From Sapria himalayana (lineage: Eukaryota; Streptophyta; Magnoliopsida; Malpighiales; Rafflesiaceae), in assembly GCA_029783825.1 (NCBI GenBank), contig JAREIK010002450.1, forward strand, positions 1-64,000: a stretch of DNA of 64,000 bases. Direction: 5' to 3'. The position numbers were made by a program, and so were the translations under genes. Positions 1-11,539 of the stretch are shown here, in pieces (the first letter of the stretch is position 1; every line of letters begins with the position of its first letter). Under the pieces are notes generated by a model. It saw nothing but the letters and a program-made list of their open reading frames with translations. It was not told where the DNA came from and did no database searches.

Positions 1-161
1 GATGAGCATCTGGGATAGTAGGAAAACCCAATTCGTTTCATTGCCCTATTAATAAACCATGATAAATACTCCATACATATTGCAAGTAGGTATGGAGACA
101 AATGGTCACCTTATCTAAGGCCCCTTTTTCCTTTAAAAAATCATACTAGCAGCCCATTTAT
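1..161 (-). mobile_element. L1-type LINE ORF2 relic, reverse transcriptase part (runs off left edge)
   Basis: Read on the minus strand, about 130-20 encodes FKGKRGLRQGDHLSPYLL, the RT palm motif of plant L1 retrotransposons, followed by a segment like MEVLSRLLNRA. The upstream half of the same RT is at 3673-4100, on the far side of the hAT insertion. The two halves join at the short NGxL segment that precedes FFKGKRGLRQG. The element continues beyond base 1. It is a decayed fossil with stops and frameshifts. Confidence 0.85.
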
Positions 162-565
162 TTTTAGGTAACAAGTTGGTCGATGAGCCCGAGCACGGCA
201 CAATGCACGGCCTGATTGAGCCATGCCTAGCTTAGCACGACACGATTCAAAACTGTGTGGACCTAGGCATGCTGGCCTGAGGCATGGCTCGTGCAGTGAT
301 AGGCCAAGGGGGTTTCGTGCCTCATGTAGGGCCGAGAATGACCCAGGTTCCTAGCTCATTGGTGATGTCCACCGACATGAGTACCATGACCTAGGACCTC
401 GGACCAGAAAGTGGATGCGGTCCAATTGGCTCATGCTCGCCCACCCGATCGGTTTAAAAAATATATTAAAAACCCCCACCCCGCCCCACCTAGTACACAT
501 GGCATATTTATTTAATTATCCCGCCACATGGTTGGCTGAGCACATCCTAGTGGCATGACCCGAGC

Positions 566-609
566 CCCCCCCCCCCCCCCCCAGCCCGAGCCCCCCCCCC
601 CCCCCCCCA
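566..609. repeat. Poly-C microsatellite, interrupted
   Basis: Two runs of about 17 C on the plus strand are separated by agcccgag, inside the left subterminal region of the 162-3672 hAT. This is an unusual G/C homopolymer in an otherwise AT-rich window. The glycine-rich ORF read across it on the minus strand is an artefact. Confidence 0.9.
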
Positions 610-1239
610 CAGCCCGAGCCAACGCCGCTGCCCTGGCCCCGATCTCCCGAACCCTCTGAAGCCGAAGCTTCTAGACCATCTAGAAGCTTCAGGCTAATGG
701 CTAGTAACATAATAAAAAAATATATAAATATTTTATTAAATCTAGGCCATTGGATTCATTTCCAATAGCTAGGGCATCTAATCCAATCGATGTTAGGTTT
801 TTGTATTATTTAATATTTAAAAATCATTAAAAAATTAAAAAATTATTTTTTAAAAAATTTATATAAATGAAATGTGAGATATGAGTTTTTTATTCAAATC
901 TCTCAACTTCACTCTTACTCTAGTTTCTCTCTCTATCCTCTCAGTCTCGATTCTCTCTCTCTCTCTAAACTCTAAAGAACATGGATGTGGAGTGAAGATT
1001 TGGTTGATGTTTGTGTTTCAATTTCATTAGCTAATCTAATGGGTGTAGAGTGTAGCTCTCTCTCTCTCTCTCTCTCCTCTCCATAAACTAGGTATTATTT
1101 TTATTTAGTTTTAAAAAATATAATTTAATTGTTAACTTAGAACATAGACTAAAAAAACAAAAATAACTAGTAGTAAATTTAATGCTAATGAAATAAATAT
1201 TGACGTACACATAGATATTATTAATAATAATAACTCAAT

Positions 1240-3296
1240 GGAATTGTCTAAGGTTGAAACTATATTTTCTCCCATGATCTCGACTCAAACTCGAACATCT
1301 AAAAAATAAAAAAAAACTAGAAAAACATATGTAGCTTGGACTCACTTTAATATAATACAAAATAAAAATACTAGGGGTATCGATGAAGAATCGGTACAAT
1401 ATAAGTATTATTAAAAAATATATACATGTAAGAGTACATATTGGACTGGACACCTAAAAAGGCATGCTGATCATTATACCAAAAAATATAGTGTATTAGA
1501 TCCTAGGCAAAACCTAAGTGAGCGGTGGGGTATTTGAGACTGGATCTAGTATTGTTTCTTTGTTGACCCCCTTTATATACTACAACGAGTTCTAGAGTAA
1601 ACGTAATGCCAAATTAATCACCATGATAAATTTTTCGATTAGATTTTCAAAAGATCCTTGGGTAGTTAGTATCATGCAAGCCTATTTTCACACTGCATAT
1701 CTTATGATTCCCTAGGTCCACGTGTAAGAACAACATACTAAATATTATAAGTTAGAAAAATAAATAATAACTAATAAATTTAGTAAAATAGTGGTGTGGT
1801 GTCCATGATGCCCGATATCTAGACAAGGCACAATGATGCATCTTTTGCATGTCTCACCACCTACTATGTAAATTCTAAATAGATACTTAATAAAAAGATT
1901 TTAGAATTTTCAGAGATTCTCTATTCTTATGATGATCATGCCATATATGAGTGCATGCTAAATATTTTTAGAGATTATGATATTTAAAATAAAATATTTA
2001 GTATTATATTTGATAACACATTTAACAATGGAATAGTCATTAATATGTTTGTTATGACCATTAGAGATTGACCAATAGAAGAAATTTTACACGTTAGATG
2101 AATGTGTCATATTAATAACTTGATAATACAAGCAAGATTTAAGCTTGTTTTCATAGTATTAGAAAAAATTAGAAACTCACTAAAATATCTTTGGACAAAT
2201 AGCACAACAGGAGTTTGGTAGTCTCTATTTATCTACAAGCCTAAAGAAGAAACTCTAAATGAATGTGAGACACCGTTGGAATTACACTTACCTGATATTA
2301 GAATTATGTGTTGGATAAAAACACATGATATTTGACTACGTCAATAGTAATATTGTTGAACTTATTATTGATAATAGAGACTGAGATACCGAAATTTTAT
2401 TTATAAATTCTTGAAAATTTTGTATGACATGATGAACATATGTTCGTCTGTTTACATTCTCAGTACTTGTATTGCACTCGGGTATATATATAACATTGGT
2501 GATATGTTTAGGAAGTTGAGAGATAACACTACATTTAGTAACAAGGCTATTGAGATGAAAACAAAGTACTTAAAGTACTAATCTACCATTTCACCTCTTT
2601 ATTATCTAGCTATCTGCATGGATCATAGGCTTAAGGTAGAAGGGAAAGTTAACATTTTGACATGCATATCAATGTACATGAACTAATAACTCCAACCTAA
2701 AGGGTTCATTCATGAACAATTGACTGAGTTATTTATATACAATGACACAAGGTATAGTAGTAGTTATAGCTAGGCTCCTAAGTACGGACATGGATACCAT
2801 ATTTAAAGATGATGACTTCTCCATTCATTTAGCAATGGGTAAATGATGGGATTGACCCTCAAATATGAGAGAGCTATCCTGGTACTTGGATACTGATTAC
2901 TGCTCAATCCTATCAAATTACGTTAACAAGAACCTTGATATTTTATAATAGTAAAAATCACATGAGTCCACCTATCATGTGTTATCTAAAATGACATGGG
3001 ATCTACTGAGTCCTCTGATGTCAAACATAGTATTTGGGTCTTTTTTTTGTTGCAACCAATATCATTTTGGATAGGAGATCAAGACTGTCGTCAAATATCA
3101 TTGAGGCACCAGCATGAATGAAAAATTGGGAGGATTCAAGGTTGGGCATCTAGAATTAGGCTAGAACAAGAACGGAGGAGTTACTGGTAGATGAAGACTC
3201 GTGGCACTTTGAGGATATTGAGCCCACCACTAGCAATATCATCAAAAGCTTATACGATGATGATCATTTGCATACTGATACTGATTGGCATTAGGA
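1240..3296 (+). pseudogene. hAT transposase pseudogene (BED finger to dimerisation domain)
   Basis: Plus-strand fragments appear in the right order for a plant hAT transposase. A BED-type zinc finger remnant (TYVAWTHFN, then HLKRHADHYT) lies at about 1310-1490. A segment like NNGIVINMFV in the RNase H-like catalytic core is at about 2020-2160. MDHRLKVEGKVN followed by a GFIHEQLTELF segment is at about 2620-2740. The C-terminal dimerisation region lies at about 2860-3150 and an acidic tail at about 3180-3296. Stops and frameshifts are present throughout, so no functional protein is possible. It is collinear with the minus-strand transposases at 62711-64000 and 16556-18700. Confidence 0.8.
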
Positions 3297-3672
3297 TTGA
3301 GCTTGATTATGATTGATGATTATTATTTTATTATGATTTATGTGAAATAATGTTGTAACTCATAATGGATAACATAAAATTTTAAATTTACAAAATAAAT
3401 ATTTAAAATCATGAACTGTTGACCAATCAGCCAGACTAGCAGCCTCTGGGAACGACTCAGCATGACTCAGCATGACCATCACGGCCAGGCATGACCCAGC
3501 CTGATTCTGCCTAGACTCAGGGTTGGCCAAGCCTACTGGCTAACAATAATCAAGTCATTCCAGGCCTGGCACATCATGAATGCCTTATTGAGCTCTGCTC
3601 GACACGGCAAGATGGCCCAGGCCATCAAAACATGAGCTATTTCGGCACGACACAGCCCATTTAACACTTCTA

Positions 3673-6035
3673 CCATTAATAGATAATGAGAAGGAAGTAG
3701 AGGATATGCATATATAACATAATAATTTTTAATAGTTTCTTCTCATTAATAGATAATGAGAAGAAACTATCTAGAAAATTAAGGGCTTCTAACATTTCTC
3801 TTAAGAAATATTAGTCTACCATATCACAAACTTTTTAAAGATATACCTTGAAGAAGCATCTAGAAGCGATTCATTTTCTCACATATCTCCTTATGAGGTT
3901 TTGTGCCAAAAGGAAATTGTTGGATATCCATATGCCTTTAGCATATGTTGCTTGGACAGGATTGATGATGTCTTCTAATATCAATTGTAGTCTTGAGACT
4001 ACAAGTTTTGATATTATTTTGTAAATAACATCACAACCCAAAATATGCCTGAAGTTTTTAATGGTGGACACATGTGGCTATTTGGGAAATAAAGTTATGC
4101 ATACATGATTGATTTACCTTAGCATTTTCCCATTTCAAAAAAAAACCTAGACTACATTAATAATATCTTTTCCCACCAACATCCATGTGTATTTAAAGAA
4201 TTCTACATTGAAACCATCCAACCCTAGTGATTACTACTACTCATTTCAAATAAAGCTCTTTTAATTTCTATATCTGAAAAGGTAAAGGATAACAAGCTCT
4301 AGTGATTATCTTGTAACCTTCTCCCATCTAAAATAACTTACTTCCTGATTTGAACTCTACTTTTCGTAGATCATAGCAGACATGAGTAATGCTTCAAATT
4401 TTCTGTATTTACTTCCTCTTGTGATGTAGACAGTTGTCCATCCTCATTGATTATTGAGATAATCTAACTCCTTTGAAATCTCACGTTCATTAGGGAGTGA
4501 AAAAATTTCATACATCTATTCAAGTTTTTTAGATATTTGATTTTGACCTTTTGTTTCATAAATAGAAACTCTAGAGATGTCAAGTGGGTTGAATAGCCTG
4601 AGCATGGCATAAAGCACAACTTGATTGAGTAGTGTTTGGCCCGACACAACATGGTCCAAAACCATTCTTAGACCTAGATCATGTTAGCCTAAGGCACGGC
4701 TCATGTCATGCTGGGCGAGAGGCTATAGTGCCTCGTGTCGGGCCAGGCACGACCCACGTGCTTGGCCCATTGGCATGGTCCACCAACACCATAACCGTGA
4801 CCTGGGACCACAGACTGGGAAGCATGCGTGATGAACTTGGCCCGCTCCTGCCCCACTTGGACCTTTTTTTTAATTAATAATTATTTTTTTAATCAACTTG
4901 CCACGTATACGTTCAGGTCATGCCATGCCTGGCTGGGCAGACTACAAGTCGTGTCATGTCAGGCAAGGCATAACTTTCTTACCGGATCATGCCCGGCATC
5001 GCACAGTCCATTTGACACCTCTAAATAACTCTGATTCCTCAAAGTTTCTTAGTTTTAATAATAATGAAATTTTTTATTATCCAATAAAATAGAGTTAGGG
5101 TAATGAGGGATTGTCTCTTGAAGTACATGGAGATCTCTTCTTGCAAAGGAAACTCTTGTACTAATGTGACCGAAATATAGTTCATTTAATTTCCCTAGGG
5201 AAACCTTCAACATTTTTAGTATTTTAACCTATATAAGCATGTTGGATCTTTTTGCCAAGGTATTCCAAAGTTTCTGTATTGTGAGCATGAAACCTGAACG
5301 GGTGATCCACATGTTACAGAATTGAAAAAAAAAATTATATTTATTATCTCAATCTTATGTGGACAATAATGCTCAATAGTGATCCGAGAGGAACCCAGAG
5401 GAAAGAAGCGGACATGAATGTTAAGTCACAAATTTGTCTAATCATGATTCATCATGATCTGTCAAGTTTACTTTGGATTCTACCATTAGTTCATTTAAAA
5501 TATGAGTCTGACGAGGGGACATCTTTCAAACTAAGTGATGAGCGATGACTTATGAAATCATTGCACTCATAATTTGTCACTAATCTTCCTCCTGACTTAT
5601 CCAGCCCAGAGAGTGGAATTGAAATCACCCATGGGTGGTTTCAGTCTCTCCATGTAATAATAGGTTTTCCCACGATGGCCTCCTAGTTACAATTGAATAT
5701 AAACCATATATAAATGACAGGTTGAAAATCACTTGTTTATCCTTATCTAATATTCAGAGAAGAATCTCTTGAGCAGAAGAAGATAACATCCCTATCCCCA
5801 CAGTTGTTTCATCTCAAGCAACTAATATTCTTCCATTATTGTGATGAGTAAAGTTTTTTAGGTAGCTAAAATTTTTCGACTTTATTTTCTTCATCAACAT
5901 GAGCTTCTCTTCTTTTAATTTCATTTTTATAATGTCAAGAATATCAATGTGGTGGGTGCTAATCATTCTTAGCACCTTACTATGCTTTATAGGGAAGTTA
6001 AAGCCCCTTACATTCCACCTTGGAATTCGCGTTGG
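3673..6035 (-). mobile_element. L1-type LINE ORF2 relic, endonuclease and N-terminal reverse transcriptase
   Basis: On the minus strand the relic begins near 6030 with WNVRGFNFPIKHSKV, the start of an L1 apurinic endonuclease domain. Near 5850-5600 follow THHNNGRILVA and a FIYGLYS segment, matching the endonuclease core. At 4071-3871 an open stretch reads FRHILGCDVIYKIISKLVV then LEDIINPVQATYAKG, the L1 RT fingers. Near 3850-3780 is a decayed form of the LRKAYDTVDW region. A non-autonomous hAT (4572-5023) sits inside, and the element is cut at 3672 by a larger hAT. Stops and frameshifts are frequent. A 19-bp direct repeat (attaatagataatgagaag) occurs at about 3675 and 3746. Confidence 0.85.
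4572..5023. mobile_element. Small non-autonomous hAT element inserted in the L1 relic
   Basis: The left end is tagagatgtcaagtgggtt and the right end catttgacacctcta, terminal inverted repeats of the TAGAGGTGTCAAA family. Flanks agaaactc (4564-4571) and aataactc (5024-5031) match at 6 of 8 positions, as expected for an old 8-bp duplication. The interior is GC-rich with repeated TGGCACGG-like words and no transposase. Short ORFs inside are chance. Confidence 0.82.
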
Positions 6036-6059
6036 TTTGTTTTGAAAAAATTCAGTACA

Positions 6060-6540
6060 TGCAGATCATACAATTCCATATCCAGCATTGCATACATTCC
6101 ATGTTCATGCCACATACATTCAAGCAATCGAGTTCCATTATGAGATATACAATTCCATTATGGCACCTCGATAAGTATCATTACGGGATGCAATTGAGTG
6201 ATAGAGATTCCAACATCCTCTTTTAACTTATGGACTCTGTGGAACTTGCATCTCACGTATTCTATGCCCACATCACAAACATTCCAATTCAAATAGATCA
6301 TTCAATGTCATGTCCAATATTGCACACATTCCATGTCTATGTCAAATACATTCAAGCAATCCTCAATGGGTACTAGATGCAATCTAGTGAGAGTTCCCCC
6401 TACACCTATTAGCTCATAGAGGCAACCTCGGTGAGACTTGCATCCCTCATATTTCTTGTTCGCATCACATACATAAATCATTCCATGTCCAGCGTTGCAC
6501 ACATTTCATGTCTATGACCCATACATTCCATGTCCACATG
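6060..6540. repeat. Imperfect tandem repeat, about 240-bp unit
   Basis: The phrase 'ttgcacacattccatgtctatg' and the neighbouring 'catacattcaagcaatc' recur at about 6090, 6330 and 6500 with related sequence between, giving about two full units and a partial third. The array starts just upstream (in LINE sense) of the L1 endonuclease, so it could be a repeated LINE 5' UTR promoter monomer, or an unrelated minisatellite. No coding capacity is recognised. Confidence 0.65.
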
Positions 6541-7330
6541 CCCATCACCTGAGATGTTGTCACCTCTCCAAAAGAAACCTTTAGATGTTCAGTTGGGTAT
6601 GCTTATAACTATACCCCCTTATCCACCTTCCAAAACTCAAGTTACAAAACCCCATCAAAGCTTATACTTGTATACTTGTATATCTGGCCTCCTTATTTTT
6701 TTTTCATTTATTTTCTTCTTCTAAGATGATAACTTCAGTATCATTGAAGACTAGATAGTCCGTGCCACTACTGTTCATTAAATTGATTAAAAGTTGATCA
6801 TACGAATTAAGTAAGTTTTAAAGTAAAATCTCACTATGTTCAACTTTTTATATTTTATGATTCAATATTGTAAGTATTAGTTGATAAAATAGTGTATTCA
6901 AAAAATTGATATGGTTTGTTACCAAAGTAAATTTCTTGATTTGAATAGTATAAAGTCTCCTCTTTAATGTTTTTTCTTTGAAATGACTAATTTTTAAGAG
7001 CGTATTGTGATCCCTTCTTGGTGTATTAACATAAATAATTGTTATTATTATTATGTATTGTTCATTGTAAAAATAAAAAAAAATGGTATTAAAATTTAAA
7101 ATAGAAAAATTCAACGTGAGTAATTTTTTATTATGAAAAATAAAATTCAAGATAATTTTGAAAAAAATAATTACTTAGAAATAATTGGAAAAAAGTTTGT
7201 CGAGATTACTAAAGATAAACATGAAATAAAATGGAAGGTAATACGATTGCTGAGCTATATTTGACACTAGTTAATGGAATACTATCCAATGTGGTGGAAA
7301 AAAAATATGATAGAAAATTTGAGATGTTTT
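6541..7330. other. AT-rich intergenic sequence, no gene seen
   Basis: AT-rich sequence with scattered short ORFs and no recognisable protein motif. The last 200 bases may be the decayed leader or gag start of the copia fragment whose primer-binding site is near 7378. Confidence 0.4.
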
Positions 7331-7371
7331 TACAAGATTATAAAAACATAGCTTTTTATAATCATAAACCA

Positions 7372-7388
7372 TAACTCTAATACCACTG
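7372..7388 (-). other. Ty1/copia primer-binding site remnant
   Basis: On the minus strand the sequence reads taaca-gtggtattagag, one or two changes from the plant copia junction 'LTR end CA + TGGTATCAGAG', which pairs with initiator Met tRNA. This places a copia 5' LTR to the right (7388 upward, AT-rich) and a leader to the left. No polyprotein survives beside it, so this is a fragment. Confidence 0.5.
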
Positions 7389-7990
7389 TTATAAAAATAA
7401 AACTTAGTAATAATATACAAATAAAAAATTCAACTCTAAAATAATAAAATAAACAAGATATTAATGAAATACAAACTAAAAAAGAATTGAGATTGAGATG
7501 GATAACAATGAAAGAGAAACCTCTTTTCATAGAAAAAAAAAATTAGAAATCTCAAAAGGATTTCCAATTTCTATCCACTTAAATGCCCATTACTGATATA
7601 GCCTTATTCACTTACCAACATAAATGCTCTCATTAATAGTATTACAATATCACATTCACCAAATTACAAATTTTTAAAAGAGATGCTGCCAAATGCTCTC
7701 GCGAAGTAGTTTAATTGGCATGAGTATACCCTAGGATAATAAATTTCTGAATAACCCTCAACTTGACTCTCAATTTTGGATTATAGGAATTTCCCTTGCT
7801 CGAATTGGCCTGAAAATTAAAATGGGAGCAAGGTCACATCGCCCCATGAGAAAGTCAAGGTGCATGCAAGCTAACCCATAGGGATAACCACGACTATACA
7901 AAAAAAATAAGAACATTATCTCAAATAATTCCTTTCATTTTTCATTATTGAATAATTTAAGTATTTCAAAAACAAAGGTTAACAAAGCAA
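7389..7990. other. AT-rich sequence, possible copia LTR remnant
   Basis: AT-rich and without genes. The 7389-7560 part could be the LTR belonging to the primer-binding site at 7372-7388. The 7690-7880 part is less AT-rich and unassigned. Confidence 0.3.
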
Positions 7991-8003
7991 ATTCAAGTGA
8001 GAA

Positions 8004-8075
8004 AAGATATAGAGAGAGAGAGATAGATAGAAAGAGAAAGAAAGAGAGAGATAGGGAGGGAGGGAGGGAGGGAGA

Positions 8076-8116
<41 letters not shown>

Positions 8117-8136
8117 TGAGGGAAAGAGAACCTTGA
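8004..8136. repeat. GA-rich microsatellite
   Basis: Purine tract of GA, GATA and GGGA units, ending in a pure GA run of about 30 bases (8081-8112). A polar, arginine/glutamate-rich ORF across it is an artefact of the repeat. Confidence 0.95.
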
Positions 8137-8969
8137 CTAACAAATTTTTTTCATTTAAAAAAAAACTGAGAGGAGACTAGTAAGAGCCGAGTAAAATAAA
8201 AAGAAATACATAGATAACATAAGATAATGTATCAAATACAAATAATGATAATTCAATTTTAAATATTAACTTATTGAAGGATTTTAAAATATTTGAAAAT
8301 AGTTAAAGTACCTTAAACAAATTAAATACGAGATCTGCTAAGCACATAATTTTGAAAAAAAAAATTAAAATATAATTTTACATGAAAATAAAAATTAAAT
8401 GAAAATATATTTTGTTAAAACTGAAAATGTATTTAGATATGAATATGAAGCATGGTATCATCCATGAAGAGATTATTATTTGGAATAATAAATGGAGCTA
8501 TGTTAAATAAAAATTCAATTTTACATGTTAAATATAAGTATAAAAAGAAATAATAAATAACACATGTATGCTAATAAATGAACGAGTAAATGGAGCTATG
8601 ATATCATTCAATATAGCCTATTAAAACCCAAGATCATTTGTTAATGAATAAATATTATTTGGAATTTACTTTTTTTTTCATGTCATTATTTTTTTTGTAA
8701 ATTACTTGGGATAATTTTTTTGTCCCCATAATCTGATATTGCCAAATTTGCAATGATTAATGTGTTTAATGACATACTTAACTAATACTGGTTTGAATAA
8801 GCAGGCACAGCGGCTCCTCAAGAGCACCTAGATGCGTACAACTCTTATTCAAAACTTATATGAAATTAATAACAAGTTTATACAGAACCAAAATATTTAA
8901 TTTGTAGCACTCCCCCACAATATTTAAAAAAACACAACCTAATTTTTTATAATTGTAAAAAAAATATAT
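8137..8969. other. AT-rich intergenic sequence, no gene seen
   Basis: Long A/T tracts. No conserved protein motif or terminal repeat was recognised on either strand. Confidence 0.5.
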
Positions 8970-9692
8970 ACCAAACTATTAACAAATTAAAATTTGGTAT
9001 ACTCAAATAAAGTAATTCTAATTTACTCTTAACAGATTAAAACAGAAACAATTAAACTCTCCACTCGCCCGAAGCTCCTCGCCCCTTGAACCTCAACCTC
9101 TCCATCGAGCTCTTGGAGCTCGTGGTCGAGCACCTAGAGCTCGTGGTCGAGCACCTGGAGTTCCTAGAGCTCGACGATAAGCTCGTGGAGCTCGACAAAG
9201 ATCTCCAAGCGACGAGCTCCTGAAACTATTCATTGAGCTCTATGAGCTTCGGGAGCTCTACGTCGAGCTCTAGGAGCTCATCATCGAGCTCTAGTAGCTC
9301 ATCGTCAAGCTCTAGGAGCTCATCATCAAGCTCCAGGACCTTATGGTCAAGCTTTTGGAGCATGACATGAGCTCCAGCAGCTTCTAGAGCCCAACGACGA
9401 GCTCTTGAAGCTATTCGTCGATCTCCAAAATGCTCTTGGAGCTTGACGATGAGCTCCCGAAGCTCCTAGAGCTTGTCGAGCTCTAGGAGCTCGACAAGCT
9501 CATTGTCGAGCACCAAGAGCTCAACATCAATCTCCAGGAACTAGTGAAGCTCAATGGAGAGGGTGAGGCGCAAGGAGCTTTGGTCAAAGGGGAAGGGAGA
9601 GTTTAGTTGCTTCAGTTTTAATTTATTAAGAGTAATTTGGGATTATTATTTTTAATTGTATCAAATTTTAATAATTTATTAAGAGTTTAGTG
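8970..9692. mobile_element. Long-terminal-inverted-repeat (foldback-like) element with GAGCTC array
   Basis: The two ends are imperfect inverted copies of each other for about 140 bases (8972-9110 against 9548-9689). For example, left 'ttactcttaacagatt' and 'aaactctcc' answer right 'ggagagttta' and 'aatttattaagagtaa'. Between them lies about 440 bp of degenerate 20-24-bp units built on gagctc(t/c)aggagctc, which is itself palindromic. There is no transposase. Long TIRs around a repetitive, self-complementary core fit a foldback or Mutator-like non-autonomous element. No clear target duplication was found, so the outer limits are approximate. Confidence 0.72.
9120..9545. repeat. Degenerate GAGCTC-rich tandem array
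   Basis: Units of about 20-24 bp repeat with variations on cgagctctaggagctcatcat; GAGCTC occurs many times. It forms the core of the inverted-repeat element at 8970-9692. GC content is far above its surroundings. No long ORF is maintained, so it is not read as a protein repeat. Confidence 0.9.
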
Positions 9693-9944
9693 CACTTATT
9701 TACAAATATAAAAACTTGAGTTAAATTTTTTAAAAACTGTAGAATCAGGTTCAATTTCACAAGGCATCAGAATGAAAATGCAAACAAAATCAGAATGCGG
9801 ACAATGTGGAAGATAAGCACAATATGAGCACAATGAAATGCAATTTTTTACACACCTTGGCCAGCTTTCAATCTCAACAAAACAAAATATCAGGCTGTCA
9901 GAAGATAAGCACAACATGTTGGACAGTATATTTCATCGCACCAA

Positions 9945-10430
9945 AATAATTACAACATTCCATCTTCTGAAGCATTTTTACCTAATATATTGTTCATCAA
10001 ACCATAGTTGTGAACGTCGCGCTTAAGGCGTGCCTAGGCTCAAGGCACAACCACTCCCTAGCTATAACACCTCACCTTCCAAGGCATGCGCCTTACTGAA
10101 AAGGCGCGTATTATATACTATAATTTTTTTAAAAAATACATTTATTCTCAAAATTTGTAATTATATATTAAAATTTATATAATTTCATTTATTTTTTTCA
10201 TCAAAATTTATTTAAGTATTAGGAACATTTATTTTTTTATCAATAGAATCATATTTAATAAAAATTTATGTGCATCTAAAGTCACATTTCACTTCACAAA
10301 ACCTCACGCCTTAGGTACGCCTTGCGACCAAGGCTCCAAGAAACCTTTGCGCCTTGCACTTTTTAAAACTATGCAGCAAACAATCTGCAATTTCTCCTCC
10401 ATCATAGTGCTGTTGTGGAAGGAGGTTCGG
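9945..10430. repeat. Copy 1 of a dispersed duplicate segment (interrupted by MITE)
   Basis: Flanks of the MITE (9945-10002 and 10374-10430) match 11540-11650: both read 'gcatttttacct(a/g)at(a/g)tattgttca', then 'gcaaacaat(c/t)tgca(a/g)tttctcctcc'. The copies are in the same orientation, about 1.6 kb apart. Identity of the segment is unknown. Confidence 0.75.
10003..10373. mobile_element. 371-bp hAT-like MITE with 8-bp target duplication
   Basis: The ends are catagttgtgaacgtcgcgc and (reverse complement of the right end) catagttttaaaaagtgcaa, sharing CATAGTT and then aaggcg words. Flanking duplication is catcaaac (9995-10002) and cagcaaac (10374-10381), 7 of 8 matching. The subterminal parts carry repeated AAGGCG/CCTTGCGCC words around an AT-rich centre. 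A nearby duplicate of the host segment at 11540-11650 lacks the element and reads straight through cagcaaacaat, giving the empty site. No coding capacity. Confidence 0.85.
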
Positions 10431-11539
10431 ACCGTGACATATTCGAAAGCACAAAATATCAAAAAATCCAACACAGTGAAAAACAAAGTCTAAGATACAG
10501 TAATGTTAAATCAAATAATATGTACTAAATATTTCACACATACATGAATTCATAAAACATAAAATTATATTTTAGACTAGAATATATTTTTCAGGATATA
10601 AAATCCTAGAAATTTGAAATTCAGTATAAACACGTAAACCTAAGATTTCGAGATGAATGAACCAGATCTCTTTCTGCATTATTCTTTAGGTGATAATGTC
10701 GGTTTGTCAGATTCACGGCTCAAAATCAACAAAGTGATTACATCTCGATTGTTGGATCGAAGAGTAACTATTTAAGATCTAGTTCAATCTCTAATTCCTC
10801 ATGATACACAATCCTGCACACAAACAAAATAAACATAGCAGCACCACCTCTAGGAAATACACAGTGCACACTTTTTATAATCAAAAAGTAAATATTTAAA
10901 TTGCACCCACTGCACAAATTATAAACAAACAGCAATACAGACACTGCACGTTGTATAAATACTATTTTATATAATTTGCAGTGCACAAATTATAATCAAC
11001 AATAAATGTATTTGTTTGGACAACAGTGAATATATTAATATGAAATTCAATGTGCGGAGAGGAGAATAGGAAAGAAAAACTTAATTTCAAATATATAAAA
11101 TACTAAAATCTCACCTAAACTAATGCATAGCCGAGAGAGAGAAAAGAAAGAGCCACAACCAATTTTCTTCAAAAAAAAAAAAAAAAACCTTGTGCCCAAA
11201 GAGAAAAGTGTCCCAGGCAGAAAATCGAAGAGCACACTGCACAAAGAAGAAAAAACACTCTTCGGTAATACCCAAAAAAGAGCCTCTTACACAAATATTT
11301 TTTTTTCATTTCTAGTTTTAATCAAAACCAGATGGGGGAACTCACCCATCCAAGAGGGCACCACCCATGATCTCATTGTAAAAACCCAGAAGTTCCCATC
11401 TTGCAACCTTTTTTTGTAAAAAAAATCAGACCATGGGGTTTTATCTCATGTTCTTGGTCTACCATACACCACGCTTACAAAAATAACAACACAACAACAA
11501 AAAAGGCGTGCCTACCCAACTCAGGCAGACCAAACATAT
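10431..11539. other. Intergenic sequence between duplicate segments, no gene seen
   Basis: Moderately AT-rich. Several ORFs of 65-100 codons overlap one another on both strands and have low-complexity composition. None shows a domain I recognise. Confidence 0.45.

Larger units (their letters stand above)
162..3672 (+). mobile_element. hAT DNA transposon, decayed, with transposase relic
   Basis: This 3.5-kb element splits the L1 reverse transcriptase. Its target duplication is ccatttat (154-161) and ccattaat (3673-3680), 7 of 8 matching, the hAT length. The right end, tttaacacttcta, is a decayed form of the family end TTTGACACCTCTA; the left end is more decayed. Both subterminal regions (about 180-480 and 3420-3660) are rich in GGCACGA/TGGCC-type words shared with the other hAT elements in the window. 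Two poly-C runs interrupted by agcccgag lie at 566-608. The transposase relic is inside, on the plus strand. Confidence 0.85.

Noticed and set aside
516..710. 64-codon glycine-rich ORF on the minus strand
   Set aside because: It is produced by the interrupted poly-C tract inside a hAT end.
7694..7715. Possible Pol III A box (tagtttaattgg)
   Set aside because: No convincing B box 30-60 bases downstream and no SINE-like tail.
7948..8136. 62-codon Arg/Glu-rich ORF
   Set aside because: It is the translation of a GA microsatellite.
9120..9545. GAGCTC array as a coding repeat (leucine- or glutamate-rich protein)
   Set aside because: Unit lengths vary and no frame stays open across it; it is enclosed by inverted repeats typical of a transposon.
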